Assembly (NCBI GenBank): GCA_015057315.1 | Contig: SVER01000004.1 | Span: 90,100 to 154,099 of the forward strand | DNA length: 64,000 nucleotides | DNA from: Pseudobutyrivibrio ruminis | GTDB lineage: Bacteria > Bacillota > Clostridia > Lachnospirales > Lachnospiraceae | Reading direction: 5' to 3' | Shown: positions 26,135-35,140 of the stretch, piece after piece | How the letters are laid out: each line of letters begins with the position of its first letter | How positions within the stretch are numbered: position 1 is the stretch's first letter | Position numbers and translations under genes: made by a program | Notes under the pieces: generated by a model | What the model was told of the DNA's origin: nothing | The model's input: only the letters and a program-made list of their open reading frames with translations | Database searches by the model: none

Positions 26135-26647
26135 CTACTGTTTAGCATCAAATCCTCTATTTCCTAAAATGTTTCCTGTAGTTTCAGCATTTCTTCCATA
26201 GTTGGAGGTCTGTGGTGCCTGCTTTGCACTTTTGATTAGTGTTATATCAAACTCCACCATCTCTAAAGCCTGCCTAAGTAGATTCTGGGTTTGAAAATTC
26301 AAAACCTGAGCATCGTCAGCTACTTTTACCAGCTTGTCCTTGGCCTGACTTAACTTTTTTTGCTGTACAGGTTGGTTCGCCAAGTTATCAATCATCCATG
26401 ACACAGTAACCTGCTCACCATCATGTCCCATCACTTGCCCTATACTGTTAAGTATAGAAAGACGTTTCTTCTCTAGAACCCGTAAGGTGTCAGCAATGGC
26501 TTGCTCCTTGACGGTAATATCCTCCAGTACGTCAAGCTTCTTATAGATAATAGAATCCTTCTTCTTACCATTAAGACTGATTAACTTTTCATACTGCTCC
26601 GCTTCACCATCCATAGTTAAGAGCAACTCATCCATTAAACTAGCCAC
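26135..26647 (-). CDS. flgN: flagellar export chaperone FlgN
   Basis: FlgN keeps FlgK and FlgL soluble and delivers them for export. The 170-residue protein has the helical N-terminal two thirds of the FlgN family (LLTMDGEAEQYEKLISLNGKKKDSIIYKKLDVLEDI, then EKKRLSILNSIG) and a polar C-terminal tail ending in NRGFDAKQ, a usual shape for the chaperone's flexible end. Translation probably begins at GTG with GAGGG 7 bp ahead; the next ATG is 12 bp downstream with poorer spacing. It lies between flgM and flgK. Confidence 0.9.
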   Translation of the reverse strand: MASLMDELLLTMDGEAEQYEKLISLNGKKKDSIIYKKLDVLEDITVKEQAIADTLRVLEKKRLSILNSIGQVMGHDGEQVTVSWMIDNLANQPVQQKKLSQAKDKLVKVADDAQVLNFQTQNLLRQALEMVEFDITLIKSAKQAPQTSNYGRNAETTGNILGNRGFDAKQ

Positions 26648-26664
26648 GCTTTACCCTCACAAAA

Positions 26665-26946
26665 CTAAAGAATTGATCCGTACTGAGATAGCAACTTCTC
26701 TGCGAAATCATCAGGACTGACATCATAAGTACCATCTTTGATTCTAGCCTTGATATCAGCTACTAAATCCTCTCTAATGTCCGCAGCCTCAGATACAGCA
26801 GCCTTTGCGACATGGTAATCACGGCCTGTTGATGAAATCTGAACCTCATCACGACCCATACCATTTGTCTTTGCTGCCTGTGTTACATTTTTAGTGTTTG
26901 ATGTTTGATAGAGCTGAGCTACCTGATTGTAAGCCTCTATACGCAT
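26665..26946 (-). CDS. flgM: anti-sigma-28 factor FlgM
   Basis: FlgM holds sigma-28 inactive until it is exported through the finished hook. The 93-residue protein has a polar, disordered N-terminal half and the C-terminal sigma-binding helices (DIRADLVADIKARIKDGTYDVSPDDFAEKLL). The start at 26946 is chosen because AGGAAAGGAGTGTGG precedes it; the longer reading frame to 27024 would include the promoter. A sigma-28 promoter at 27025-27051 would make flgM part of its own regulon, as in other bacteria. Confidence 0.93.
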   Translation of the reverse strand: MRIEAYNQVAQLYQTSNTKNVTQAAKTNGMGRDEVQISSTGRDYHVAKAAVSEAADIREDLVADIKARIKDGTYDVSPDDFAEKLLSQYGSIL

Positions 26947-27024
26947 ATCGCCACACTCCTTTCCTCCCTTATTATGCCGATTTTTGTAATCAAATCTCGA
27001 GCTACATTTTTCTTTACACTTCAT

Positions 27025-27051
27025 TTATCGGTACTACTTAAGAAAACTTTA
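27025..27051 (-). promoter_or_regulatory. sigma-28 promoter of the flgM-flgN-flgK-flgL-fliW-csrA operon
   Basis: On the minus strand TAAA, 15 bp, then ACCGATAA matches sigma-28 consensus closely. It lies about 80 bp upstream of the FlgM start. Confidence 0.8.
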
Positions 27052-27085
27052 TAGTATTTTTTAATTTTTTTCAAATTTTTATTTA

Positions 27086-27114
27086 TTGACACCGATTAAC
27101 CACTGTGCTATAAG
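27086..27114 (+). promoter_or_regulatory. sigma-A promoter of the GntR/ABC operon
   Basis: TTGACA and TATAAG with 17 bp between them, about 60 bp before the GntR gene. It is divergent from the flgM promoter. Confidence 0.75.
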
Positions 27115-27115
27115 T

Positions 27116-27134
27116 GTATTAGAACACGTAATAC
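27116..27134 (+). promoter_or_regulatory. candidate GntR (YtrA-type) operator
   Basis: GTATTA-GAACACG-TAATAC is an inverted repeat directly after the -10 box, in the position of an autorepressor site. Confidence 0.5.
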
Positions 27135-27175
27135 AGTCAAAGGTCAAACTTTACCTAAGAATCAGGAGGTATTAG

Positions 27176-27559
27176 ATGATCCAATTGAATTACAGAGATT
27201 CTAAACCTATCTATGAGCAGATTAAGGATGGGCTTAGACGCCTGGTTGTTACAGGCGCTGTTAAGAAGGATGAAAAGCTTCCTAGTGTAAGGGAGCTTGC
27301 TACAAGCTTATCAATCAATCCTAACACTATCCAAAAGGCTTATAGGGAGTTAGAACAAGAAGGTTACATTTACACGATTGCAGGAAAGGGCAGCTATGCA
27401 GCTGAACGCGGCTTCGTTGCCTCGGTAAGGAGCGATGAATTGATGAAAGAATTCGATGAAATTGTAAAAGAACTTCTGTATCTGTGCGAGGATAAGGATG
27501 TCCTCATTAAACGAATTGAAGAGCTTGCGAAGGGAGGGACAAAGGATGATAGAGGTTAA
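27176..27559 (+). CDS. GntR-family regulator, YtrA subfamily
   Basis: The 127-residue protein has an N-terminal winged helix (IYEQIKDGLRRLVVTGAVKKDEKLPSVRELATSLSINPNTIQKAYRELEQEGYIY) and a short helical tail without a ligand domain. That is the YtrA subfamily, whose members repress an adjacent ABC transporter operon. It overlaps the ABC ATPase gene by 14 bp and shares its promoter. A candidate operator is just after the -10 box. The start has AGGAGG in front. Confidence 0.9.
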   Translation: MIQLNYRDSKPIYEQIKDGLRRLVVTGAVKKDEKLPSVRELATSLSINPNTIQKAYRELEQEGYIYTIAGKGSYAAERGFVASVRSDELMKEFDEIVKELLYLCEDKDVLIKRIEELAKGGTKDDRG

Positions 27560-28445
27560 TAACGTCACTAAGCGTTTTGGTGATTTTGTTGCGCTTGATG
27601 GATTGAATATGCATGTTGAGCGCGGCGCTATCTATGGTCTGGTTGGTCCAAACGGTGCAGGTAAATCTACTATAATAAGACACTTATCTGGTGTCTACAA
27701 ACAAGACGAAGGCACTGTCACTATTGATGGACAACCTGTTTATGAGAATGAAAAGCTGAAGCAGCGCTTCACAGTGATTCCTGATGAAATATTCTATTTC
27801 ACCCAGGCAAACACCATGGATATGATGAAATTCTACAAAAGCATGTATCCTAAGTTTGATGAAGCATTATTTAAAAAGATTTTAGCCTGCTTCCCGGAAA
27901 TCAATCCTAAGAAGATGGTTAGAAGCCTTTCAAAGGGTATGCAAAAGCAGGTGGCTTTCATGCTATCTATCGCTGCCCGTCCTGAGCTTATGATTTTAGA
28001 TGAGCCTGTTGACGGTCTTGACCCTGTTATGCGCCGTCAGATTTGGAGCCTTATCATGTCTGATGTGGCCGAGCATGGTCTTACAGTGCTTGTCAGCTCC
28101 CACAACCTTAGAGAGCTGGAGGATGTATGCGACCATGTGGGCATTATGAATCATGGCAAGCTTTTAATAGAACGTTCCCTTGATGAATTACAGACATCTA
28201 TCACTAAGATTCAGCTTGCTTTCGAAGGTGATATGCCTTCCCTTCCACCTGAGGTTCAGGTGCTTAAAAAAATTACAACAGGTAGGGTTCACACCCTAAT
28301 AGTTAAGGGCGAGCCAAGGGTAGCTGAGCAAACTATCAGCGCTCTTAATCCTCTTCTTATGGATGTGTTGCCACTTACTCTTGAAGAAATATTTATTTAT
28401 GAGCTAGGAGGTGAGAACTATGCAGTCAAAGACATCATTTTTTAA
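27546..28445 (+). CDS. ABC transporter ATP-binding protein
   Basis: The 299-residue ATPase has Walker A (GPNGAGKST), signature (LSKGMQKQ) and Walker B (LMILDEP) followed by the D-loop and the switch His in VLVSSHN. It resembles the YtrB/CcmA-type group used by multidrug or peptide-stress exporters. The start at 27546 has GGGAGGGACAAAGG; a longer frame upstream overlaps the GntR gene without a ribosome site. It overlaps the permease gene by 26 bp, so the three genes are coupled. Confidence 0.93.
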   Translation: MIEVNNVTKRFGDFVALDGLNMHVERGAIYGLVGPNGAGKSTIIRHLSGVYKQDEGTVTIDGQPVYENEKLKQRFTVIPDEIFYFTQANTMDMMKFYKSMYPKFDEALFKKILACFPEINPKKMVRSLSKGMQKQVAFMLSIAARPELMILDEPVDGLDPVMRRQIWSLIMSDVAEHGLTVLVSSHNLRELEDVCDHVGIMNHGKLLIERSLDELQTSITKIQLAFEGDMPSLPPEVQVLKKITTGRVHTLIVKGEPRVAEQTISALNPLLMDVLPLTLEEIFIYELGGENYAVKDIIF

Positions 28446-30411
28446 TCTAGCTTTGTTTAAGAAAAATATAAGTAGAACCTGGATAGTTGGGCTGCTATAT
28501 TTCATTATCCTTTTGATATTAATACCTATCATGTTAATTATGGATTTGGCTAATTTCGATCAGGATATTTATGGTAAAGGGTATACCAAGACTTTACTCT
28601 TACTCAATCATATAGCTTACATACCAACTAGTATGTGGGGAATTACCATTGCCATTATTGTTACGGCAATTACCTTCTGGTATTTATTCTTCAAGCGAGA
28701 CAATTATATGATGCACTCTTTTCCTGTTAGCAGAAAGAGTCTTTATTTCACAGGCGTGATTTCAAGCATTACTGTTACAATTGTTCCAGTTATACTTATT
28801 GCATGTATTACTTCTATAGTAGCAGCTGTAGAAAAGGCCTATGCCTTTGATGCTATATGGTTCTGGGCTTTAACAGTATGTGTTTCCACCCTATTATTTA
28901 TTGGCATTGCCATGTTTTCACTAATGGCCTCAGGTCAGATTGTTACCAGTATCGTGTTCTATCTTATATTCAACTATCTATTCTTAATGATGGAGGTTGC
29001 ATTTAAGATTGCTGCTGGCATATTGATGTTTGGTATGTCTGATGCCATGAGCACCATAACCTACACCCCTTTCACACCTGTTTGTTTTATAGGAGAGAAT
29101 TGCTTGGTTAATGTTTTAGAATCTTACGATTCGATGGGTAATGTTAAAAGCTTTACCTACACATTACCTGGCATGAAGTATTTAATTATATACGCTATTG
29201 TGGCAGTGGTTTTTATAACTGTTTCCTATATACTTTATACTCACAAAAAGCTTGAGACTGTTCAGGATTTCATTGCTGTGCCATTTCTTAAGCCAGTATT
29301 TACTATTGGAATGTCATTCTTCATTTCAATGGTTGCTGGAGCCTTAGTAGCAGGCATGATTGATGCACTAAAGCTTCAGTATTACAACACCAGATACGCT
29401 ATTGCCATTGTATCTACACTTATTATCGGTTGCATCATTTTCTACGCTACCCAGATGCTAATAGAAAAGACCTTCAGGGTATTTTCATCTAAGAAATTTG
29501 GATTTTTGATTGGTTACAGCCTTGCAGCCTTTGCAGTGCTTTTGTGTATGAGATTTGATGTATTTAAAGTAGAAGACAAGGTCCCTGCTGCAGATGACAT
29601 TGCATGGGTTGGTATAGCAAGCGACTACACCATGGTATTTTCAAACCCAGAGGATATTAACTCAGTTAGAGAGCTTCATTCTAACTTCCTTGCTGATAAA
29701 AAGGAGCTTCGGGATGTAAACAGACTATTTGATGATGTAGATGGTTCTATCTTCACAATCAAATACAAGCTTAAGAATGGCAAATTAGTTAATAGAACAT
29801 ATTCTGTAGTAGACACTAATTCAGACAAGGTATCTGCTACCTATTTGGCAGCATGTGAGCCGATAGTTGATTATCTCAACAATCCTACTCGTATCAAAGA
29901 ACATGTAATAGGAAATATATGGGATGATTGCAATGTTACCTCACTTCAGTTTAGCCAGTACATATACAGCGAAAAAGATAATGACTACTTCGCTAACTTT
30001 GCTGACTTCGATGATTTAAAGGAATCTGAGCAGATTGAAAAGAACAATCGAATTTACGCTGCTTTCCTTAAAGACATCGATGATGGAAACATATTTACTA
30101 CCACTTTTGGTGATACATACAATAACAAGGAGTTACAAAAGATTCAGTTATTTAACGACTTTAGCTTTACTATTAAAAGCGACAATACTCCATATTTTTC
30201 AGATGAGCAAGCATACTGGGATTGGCAGAATGAAAATGAAGAGCCTTCATACCAGCAAGATATATATGCTCAGCTTACAACCAATTGTAAGCATACACTT
30301 AAGGCTCTAAAAGATGAGGGCTTCTACACAGAAGATTCTGAGCTTGTTACTAATTATGAATACAATAAAGTAATGGGCTATGATGAATCAGAAGATGCCA
30401 TCTATGAATAA
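28420..30411 (+). CDS. ABC-2-like permease with large soluble domain
   Basis: The 663-residue protein has about ten hydrophobic segments in the first ~380 residues and a soluble region of about 280 residues at the C-terminus (from KVEDKVPAADDIAWV onward), which is acidic. It is encoded in a GntR-ATPase-permease operon like the YtrA group, which often exports antimicrobial compounds or senses envelope stress. The start has AGGAGGTGAGAACT before ATG. The substrate is unknown. Confidence 0.8.
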   Translation: MQSKTSFFNLALFKKNISRTWIVGLLYFIILLILIPIMLIMDLANFDQDIYGKGYTKTLLLLNHIAYIPTSMWGITIAIIVTAITFWYLFFKRDNYMMHSFPVSRKSLYFTGVISSITVTIVPVILIACITSIVAAVEKAYAFDAIWFWALTVCVSTLLFIGIAMFSLMASGQIVTSIVFYLIFNYLFLMMEVAFKIAAGILMFGMSDAMSTITYTPFTPVCFIGENCLVNVLESYDSMGNVKSFTYTLPGMKYLIIYAIVAVVFITVSYILYTHKKLETVQDFIAVPFLKPVFTIGMSFFISMVAGALVAGMIDALKLQYYNTRYAIAIVSTLIIGCIIFYATQMLIEKTFRVFSSKKFGFLIGYSLAAFAVLLCMRFDVFKVEDKVPAADDIAWVGIASDYTMVFSNPEDINSVRELHSNFLADKKELRDVNRLFDDVDGSIFTIKYKLKNGKLVNRTYSVVDTNSDKVSATYLAACEPIVDYLNNPTRIKEHVIGNIWDDCNVTSLQFSQYIYSEKDNDYFANFADFDDLKESEQIEKNNRIYAAFLKDIDDGNIFTTTFGDTYNNKELQKIQLFNDFSFTIKSDNTPYFSDEQAYWDWQNENEEPSYQQDIYAQLTTNCKHTLKALKDEGFYTEDSELVTNYEYNKVMGYDESEDAIYE

Positions 30412-30489
30412 TTGCTTATTTCTTAATTCTCTATCCGATATAATTCTCTAACAGGTTCGGGGTCTATGTACCTCGAACCACAGACAAAA

Positions 30490-30585
30490 AGCCACTTAGT
30501 AGGTAACAAGCTCAAATATTTCTTAAGCGAAGCTTTCTATGCTTAGCGTAGAAATAATTTGGCTTGTGACCGTAACTAAGTGGCT
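30490..30585. terminator. 96-bp long inverted repeat between convergent genes (terminator or MITE-like)
   Basis: The arms AGCCACTTAGT...GGT.ACAAGC..AAAT.TTTCT.. and its complement pair over most of their ~45 bases, around a 7-nt centre. Reading the minus strand, the hairpin is followed by TTTTT, so it can terminate the BglG-type gene. A smaller hairpin (GGTTCG/CGAACC, about 30455-30479) precedes it on the plus side. The length is greater than a normal terminator, so a small mobile element cannot be ruled out. Confidence 0.7.
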
Positions 30586-30594
30586 AATTTACAC

Positions 30595-31431
30595 TTACGA
30601 ATCTAACACATCTGCCTTAACTCTTTCAATATGCATTGCCAAATATCCAATCTCCATCTCATCTGTAGGGGAGCCCAGACTTTTACTAAGTTCATGGCAT
30701 ATTTCAGCTGCAATCTTAAAAGATTCTGGAAAGGTAGTTGATACGTAATCATTCATATCTATTTTTAAATCTTCGTGCTTTTGTATACGTGCGACCATGT
30801 ATCTAATGTGATTCATCATTCGATTATAAGAAAATGAATCAGTTGGGATAGTGCGTCCTGTGATATCTTCTATCTTGGTAATGCAATTACGAACCGCATG
30901 AGCAGTCTCAAGTGTTTGAGAAAGCTTATCCTGGGAAGTGGCGGAATGTATATGCATAGCAACATAGCCGATTTCATCATCCATCATATCAAGACCAAGG
31001 TTGTCTTTAAACAAATCCTTTACAATCTCTGCTGCCTTGTATTCATTGTAGAAAAGCAGCTTTATATCATTAAGAAGAGGGTTTATGATTTGGTCGTTGC
31101 TTTGGATTCGTTTTGCAGCATACTCTAAGTGATCTGCCATTGGGAATACGATATTGTGATCTACACTATCAAAATATTCTTCAGCGTGTTGTAAAACTGC
31201 CTCAGCCATTTCCAAATAGACAGGATCCACGTGCTTAACAATGTCCTTAACATCGCCACGCTCCGAAGTCTCTGCTAATGAAAAGACCTTGCAGTCATCA
31301 CCTAATTTAAGCTCTTGAGTAGGCTTCATTCCGAAGCCTACTCCCTTGCCCATAATCAGGTATTCCACTAATTCATTTGTCTCTACGGCTATGACCGAAT
31401 TATGATTTAATACTTTTTTTACCTTATACAT
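30595..31431 (-). CDS. BglG/LicT-family transcriptional antiterminator
   Basis: The 278-residue protein has an N-terminal RNA-binding CAT domain (MYKVKKVLNHNSVIAVETNELVEYLIMGKGVGFG) and two PTS regulation domains with histidines (EYAAKRIQ, HIHSATSQ, HEDLKID, MHIERVKA). These domains are phosphorylated by HPr and an EII to control RNA binding. It is downstream of the glucose-type EIICBA by 19 bp. The EIICBA leader contains a candidate terminator at 33636-33694 that it could prevent. It ends in the long hairpin at 30490-30585. Confidence 0.92.
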   Translation of the reverse strand: MYKVKKVLNHNSVIAVETNELVEYLIMGKGVGFGMKPTQELKLGDDCKVFSLAETSERGDVKDIVKHVDPVYLEMAEAVLQHAEEYFDSVDHNIVFPMADHLEYAAKRIQSNDQIINPLLNDIKLLFYNEYKAAEIVKDLFKDNLGLDMMDDEIGYVAMHIHSATSQDKLSQTLETAHAVRNCITKIEDITGRTIPTDSFSYNRMMNHIRYMVARIQKHEDLKIDMNDYVSTTFPESFKIAAEICHELSKSLGSPTDEMEIGYLAMHIERVKADVLDS

Positions 31432-31450
31432 AGTCCTATTTTATAATTTC

Positions 31451-33589
31451 TTACTCAAAGAAATCAACTTCAAATAATGGTTCGCCGGCCTTAATCTCAC
31501 CAGCCTTAACAAGACGAACATCAATCTTGTCCTCATCAACATCTGTACAAAGTACTGGTGTTGCAATTGAAGGAGCATTAGCCTTTAAGTAATCAAGATC
31601 AAGCTTAAGAAGTGGATCGCCCTTCTTAACCTTCTGACCAGCTGAAACTAATACTTCAAAGCCCTGGCCGCCAAGCTTAACTGTATCAATACCAACATGT
31701 ACTAAAAGATTGAGACCTTCGTCGCCCATAAAACCAATAGCATGCTTAGTATCGAAGATAAAACCTATTGTACCATCAAATGGTGCATATATTGTGTCTG
31801 ATTCTGGTGTAACTACTGCACCACTACCCATCATTCCGCTTGCGAAAGCTTCATCTGGAGTAGTAGATAAATCGTCAGCCTTACCATCTGCAGGGCTGTA
31901 TATTGTAACTGTCTTAACTAACTTTTTAGGAGTTGCCTCTACAGGGGTTTCAGCCTCTGCTGCAGGAGTAGCATCAGTTGCATCAGCAGTATAAAGCTCG
32001 TTTGGAGCTGTCTCAAGGTAATCCTCAAGATGTGCCTTAACAACTGTAACATTTGGTCCATAAATAACCTGAACACTGTTTCCACGAAGAACAACACCTG
32101 AAGCACCTGTACCCTGAAGCATTGCCTTATTAACAAGGTTACCATCATGTACTGTAACACGAAGTCTTGTTGCGCAGCAATCTACATCAGAGATGTTCTT
32201 CTTACCACCAAGACCATTAGCAATCTGTTCACTGACTGCATCCTTATCTGATGCACCAGCCTGCTTTGCCTTGTAATCTGCCTTAGTGTAAAGCTTTGTC
32301 TCTTCATCATCATCCTCACGACCAGGGGTTTTAAGGTCAAGCTTCTTAATTAAGAATGTGAAAATGAAGTAATATAAGAAGAAGTAAATAATACCAACTG
32401 GAATTACTCTAAGCCAGCTTGTCTTCTCGTTGCCCTGTAAAATACCAAAAAGGAAGAAGTCAATCAAACCGCCTGAGAATGTAAGTCCAACGGCGATGTT
32501 GAGCATGTGGGCAATCATGTATGCACTACCTGCAAGTAATACCTGAACACCAAAGAGGATTGGAGCTACGAATAAGAATGAAAATTCGATTGGCTCTGTA
32601 ATACCTGTAAACATTGATGCAAGTGCTGCAGAAAGAAGTAGACCTCCTACCTGCTTCTTCTTTTCAGGACGTGCTGTACGATACATAGCAAGTGCTGCAC
32701 CTGGAAGACCGAAAATCATGAAGATAAACTCACCAGAGAAATATCTTGTAGCATCGGCACTAAAGTGTGCAATCTCACCTGAATTAGCAAGCTGTGCAAA
32801 GAAGATGTTCTGACCACCTTCTACCATCTGACCAGCTACCTCAGCAGTACCACCTACTGCTGTCTGCCAGAATGGCATATAGAATACGTGGTGGAGACCA
32901 AATGGAATAAGTGCACGCTTAATCAAACCAAAGATAAGTGTTCCTACATAGCCAGAACCAGTAACTAAATCGCCAAGTGCATAGATACCGTTCTGTACAA
33001 CTGGCCATACATAGAAAAGAAGGATACCAACAAATAGGTAAACAACTGTTGATATAATTGGTACGAAACGTGTACCAGCAAAGAATGAAATAGCGCTTGG
33101 AAGCTCAATGTTGTAGAACTTGTTGTGAAGTGCTGCAACACCAAGACCTACGATGATACCACCGAATACACCCATCTGAAGTGTTGTGATACCACAAGCC
33201 TGTGTGATTGTACCACTTAAAGCTCTTGCTTCATAATTAGTGATTTCAATCATAGCACCGATTGCTGAGTTCATTACGAAGAATGAAATCATAGCTGCTA
33301 AGGCTGCAACAGCCTTTTCTTTCTTTGCCATACCAATGGCAACACCTACCGCAAACATGATATGAAGGTTAGCAAAGATTACATTTGCAACTGCATTCAT
33401 AACTGTAAGCAAAATGTTAAGAATAGTTCCATGTCCAAGAACTGATTCAAGATGATAAGTAGCAATTGTTGTCTCGTTAGTAAAGGATGCACCTAAACCA
33501 AGGAGAAGACCTGCTACTGGGAGAATGGCGATTGGAAGCATGAAGCTTCGACCAACTCGCTGTAAAACATTAAAAATTTTGTCTTTCAC
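31451..33589 (-). CDS. ptsG: PTS glucose-type EIICBA permease
   Basis: The 712-residue protein brings in and phosphorylates a hexose. An EIIC membrane domain (residues 1-430, with RALIPFGLHHVFYMPFW and FTGITEPIEFSFLFVAP) is followed by EIIB with the phospho-Cys motif CCATRLRV near residue 480, then a Pro/Ala-rich linker, then EIIA with NLLVHVGIDTVKLGGQGFE, whose His is the phosphate site. N-acetylglucosamine cannot be excluded as substrate. Translation starts at GTG with AGGAGGTCTTTATC in front. A leader with a terminator is upstream and a BglG-type antiterminator gene follows. Confidence 0.92.
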   Translation of the reverse strand: MKDKIFNVLQRVGRSFMLPIAILPVAGLLLGLGASFTNETTIATYHLESVLGHGTILNILLTVMNAVANVIFANLHIMFAVGVAIGMAKKEKAVAALAAMISFFVMNSAIGAMIEITNYEARALSGTITQACGITTLQMGVFGGIIVGLGVAALHNKFYNIELPSAISFFAGTRFVPIISTVVYLFVGILLFYVWPVVQNGIYALGDLVTGSGYVGTLIFGLIKRALIPFGLHHVFYMPFWQTAVGGTAEVAGQMVEGGQNIFFAQLANSGEIAHFSADATRYFSGEFIFMIFGLPGAALAMYRTARPEKKKQVGGLLLSAALASMFTGITEPIEFSFLFVAPILFGVQVLLAGSAYMIAHMLNIAVGLTFSGGLIDFFLFGILQGNEKTSWLRVIPVGIIYFFLYYFIFTFLIKKLDLKTPGREDDDEETKLYTKADYKAKQAGASDKDAVSEQIANGLGGKKNISDVDCCATRLRVTVHDGNLVNKAMLQGTGASGVVLRGNSVQVIYGPNVTVVKAHLEDYLETAPNELYTADATDATPAAEAETPVEATPKKLVKTVTIYSPADGKADDLSTTPDEAFASGMMGSGAVVTPESDTIYAPFDGTIGFIFDTKHAIGFMGDEGLNLLVHVGIDTVKLGGQGFEVLVSAGQKVKKGDPLLKLDLDYLKANAPSIATPVLCTDVDEDKIDVRLVKAGEIKAGEPLFEVDFFE

Positions 33590-33635
33590 GATAAAGACCT
33601 CCTATAATATTTCTTTGAGGCGAGTTTTTGGCAAT

Positions 33636-33694
33636 AAAAAAATAGGCACAAAAACAGAAAACGCCTCTAGCGTCTTGTGTCGTTTATGCCTACT
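33636..33694 (-). promoter_or_regulatory. leader terminator controlled by antitermination, upstream of EIICBA
   Basis: On the minus strand TAGGCA...ACGC...GCGT...TGCCTA forms a long imperfect hairpin followed directly by seven U residues, about 50 nt before the EIICBA start. A BglG-type antiterminator would bind an RNA element overlapping its 5' arm. I could not identify a clean match to the LicT or GlcT target consensus. Confidence 0.65.
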
Positions 33695-33735
33695 TAAAGT
33701 TACATACTTCACAAAATTTATAATTTTACTTGGCT

Positions 33736-33765
33736 AATTTACCATGATTATGTAGGGGTTGTCAA
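33736..33765 (-). promoter_or_regulatory. sigma-A promoter of the EIICBA operon
   Basis: On the minus strand TTGACA and TAAATT are separated by 18 bp. The transcript would start just before the leader terminator. Confidence 0.55.
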
Positions 33766-33791
33766 TACTTAATCGTTTAAGCAGAATAACC

Positions 33792-33827
33792 AAAAAGCAG
33801 CTATCACTTTTGTGATAACTGCTTTTT
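33792..33827 (-). terminator. bidirectional terminator after coaBC
   Basis: AAAAAGCAGCTATCAC pairs with GTGATAACTGCTTTTT around TTTT, 9 bp past the coaBC stop. Confidence 0.9.
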
Positions 33828-33835
33828 AATCTACA

Positions 33836-35026
33836 CTATTTACCAAGTATGGTATCAAAAATGGCGTTTGCCACCTCTTCTTTAGACATAATTGGAAGCT
33901 GCCAGGTTTCATCAGCCATAATAATAGTCACTACATTGGTGTCTGTGCCAAAACCTGCCCCCTCTGTGCGAAGGTTGTTAGCTACAATCATATCTACATT
34001 TTTCTTCTTAAGCTTCTTCTTAGAATTCTCTAGCATATTTTCCGTTTCCATAGAGAATCCACAGATAAACTGATTGTCCTTCTTGTGTGCCCCAAGGTAA
34101 GATAAAATATCTTCTGTACGCTCGAGCTCAATAGTAGAGCCTTCGCCATCCTTCTTCTTAATCTTCTCTGCCGCTACATTAATTGGTCTGTAATCTGCAA
34201 CTGCTGCACTCTTAATGATTATGTCGCAATCGCTGGCTCTCATCTTTACAGCATCTGCCATCTCAGCAGCACTTCTTACATTTACTACATCTACAAACAT
34301 AGGTGGCTCTAATGCCACAGGCCCAGTTACTAATGTAACATCTGCCCCTCTTTCCATAGCAGCCTTGGCGATTGCATATCCCATCTTACCAGTGCTGTGG
34401 TTTGTAATATAACGAACAGGATCAATAGCCTCCTCAGTAGGACCTGCTGTAATCATTACTCTTTTGCCTGAAAGGTCATGCTCATGGGCAAGCTCTCTTA
34501 GGATGTACTGAAGCAGTACATCTGGTTCAGGCATTTTCCCCGCTCCTGTATCCCCGCAAGCAAGATACCCGCTGGCAGGATCTATTATCTCATATCCGTA
34601 TTTACGAAGTTTCTCAAGATTGTCCTGAACAATAGGATTTTCAAACATGTTAGTGTTCATTGCAGGGCTAATGAGCTTCTTGCATTTGGCAGCCATAATG
34701 GTGGTAGTTAGCATATCATCTGCTATACCACCTGCAATCTTTCCGATTACATTAGCACTGGCTGGCGCCACCATAAATATATCTGCCCTCTTTGCAAGAG
34801 CCACATGCTCTACATTGAACTGAAAATTCCTATCAAAAGTATCTACAAGACATTTATTTGAAGTAAGTGTCTCAAAGGTAATAGGGTTAATGAAATTGGT
34901 TGCATTCTTGGTCATAATGACATTAACATCTGCGTGCAATTTAACAAGTGCAGATGCAAGATTTGCAATCTTATAAGCAGCTATGGAGCCCGTTACTCCT
35001 AGTACTACACATTTACCTTTTAACAT
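33836..35026 (-). CDS. coaBC: CoaBC: phosphopantothenoylcysteine decarboxylase/phosphopantothenate-cysteine ligase
   Basis: This bifunctional enzyme carries out two steps of coenzyme A synthesis. The N-terminal FMN-dependent decarboxylase (residues 1-185) has VTGSIAAYKIANLAS, the HVALAKRADI histidine and the PAMNTNMFENPIVQ motif; the C-terminal ligase starts at GKRVMITAGPTEEAIDPVRYITNHSTGKMG. At 396 residues it is the usual length. The start has GGAGGTAATT. A likely pantothenate transporter gene lies directly upstream, which fits the pathway. Confidence 0.97.
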   Translation of the reverse strand: MLKGKCVVLGVTGSIAAYKIANLASALVKLHADVNVIMTKNATNFINPITFETLTSNKCLVDTFDRNFQFNVEHVALAKRADIFMVAPASANVIGKIAGGIADDMLTTTIMAAKCKKLISPAMNTNMFENPIVQDNLEKLRKYGYEIIDPASGYLACGDTGAGKMPEPDVLLQYILRELAHEHDLSGKRVMITAGPTEEAIDPVRYITNHSTGKMGYAIAKAAMERGADVTLVTGPVALEPPMFVDVVNVRSAAEMADAVKMRASDCDIIIKSAAVADYRPINVAAEKIKKKDGEGSTIELERTEDILSYLGAHKKDNQFICGFSMETENMLENSKKKLKKKNVDMIVANNLRTEGAGFGTDTNVVTIIMADETWQLPIMSKEEVANAIFDTILGK

Positions 35027-35088
35027 AATTACCTCCGAGTTTTAACTAAAACTAATATTGCTGTTTGCTACGCTTACCATTTTACATG

Positions 35089-35124
35089 TTCTTGCGGGCT
35101 TTTTCATCTACTTGCCCGCAAGAA
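35089..35124 (-). terminator. hairpin between the ECF S-component and coaBC genes
   Basis: TTCTTGCGGGC pairs with GCCCGCAAGAA around a 14-nt loop, just after the S-component stop. The minus-strand U-run is poor. Confidence 0.55.
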
Positions 35125-35140
35125 TTCTTAACTTTATTCT

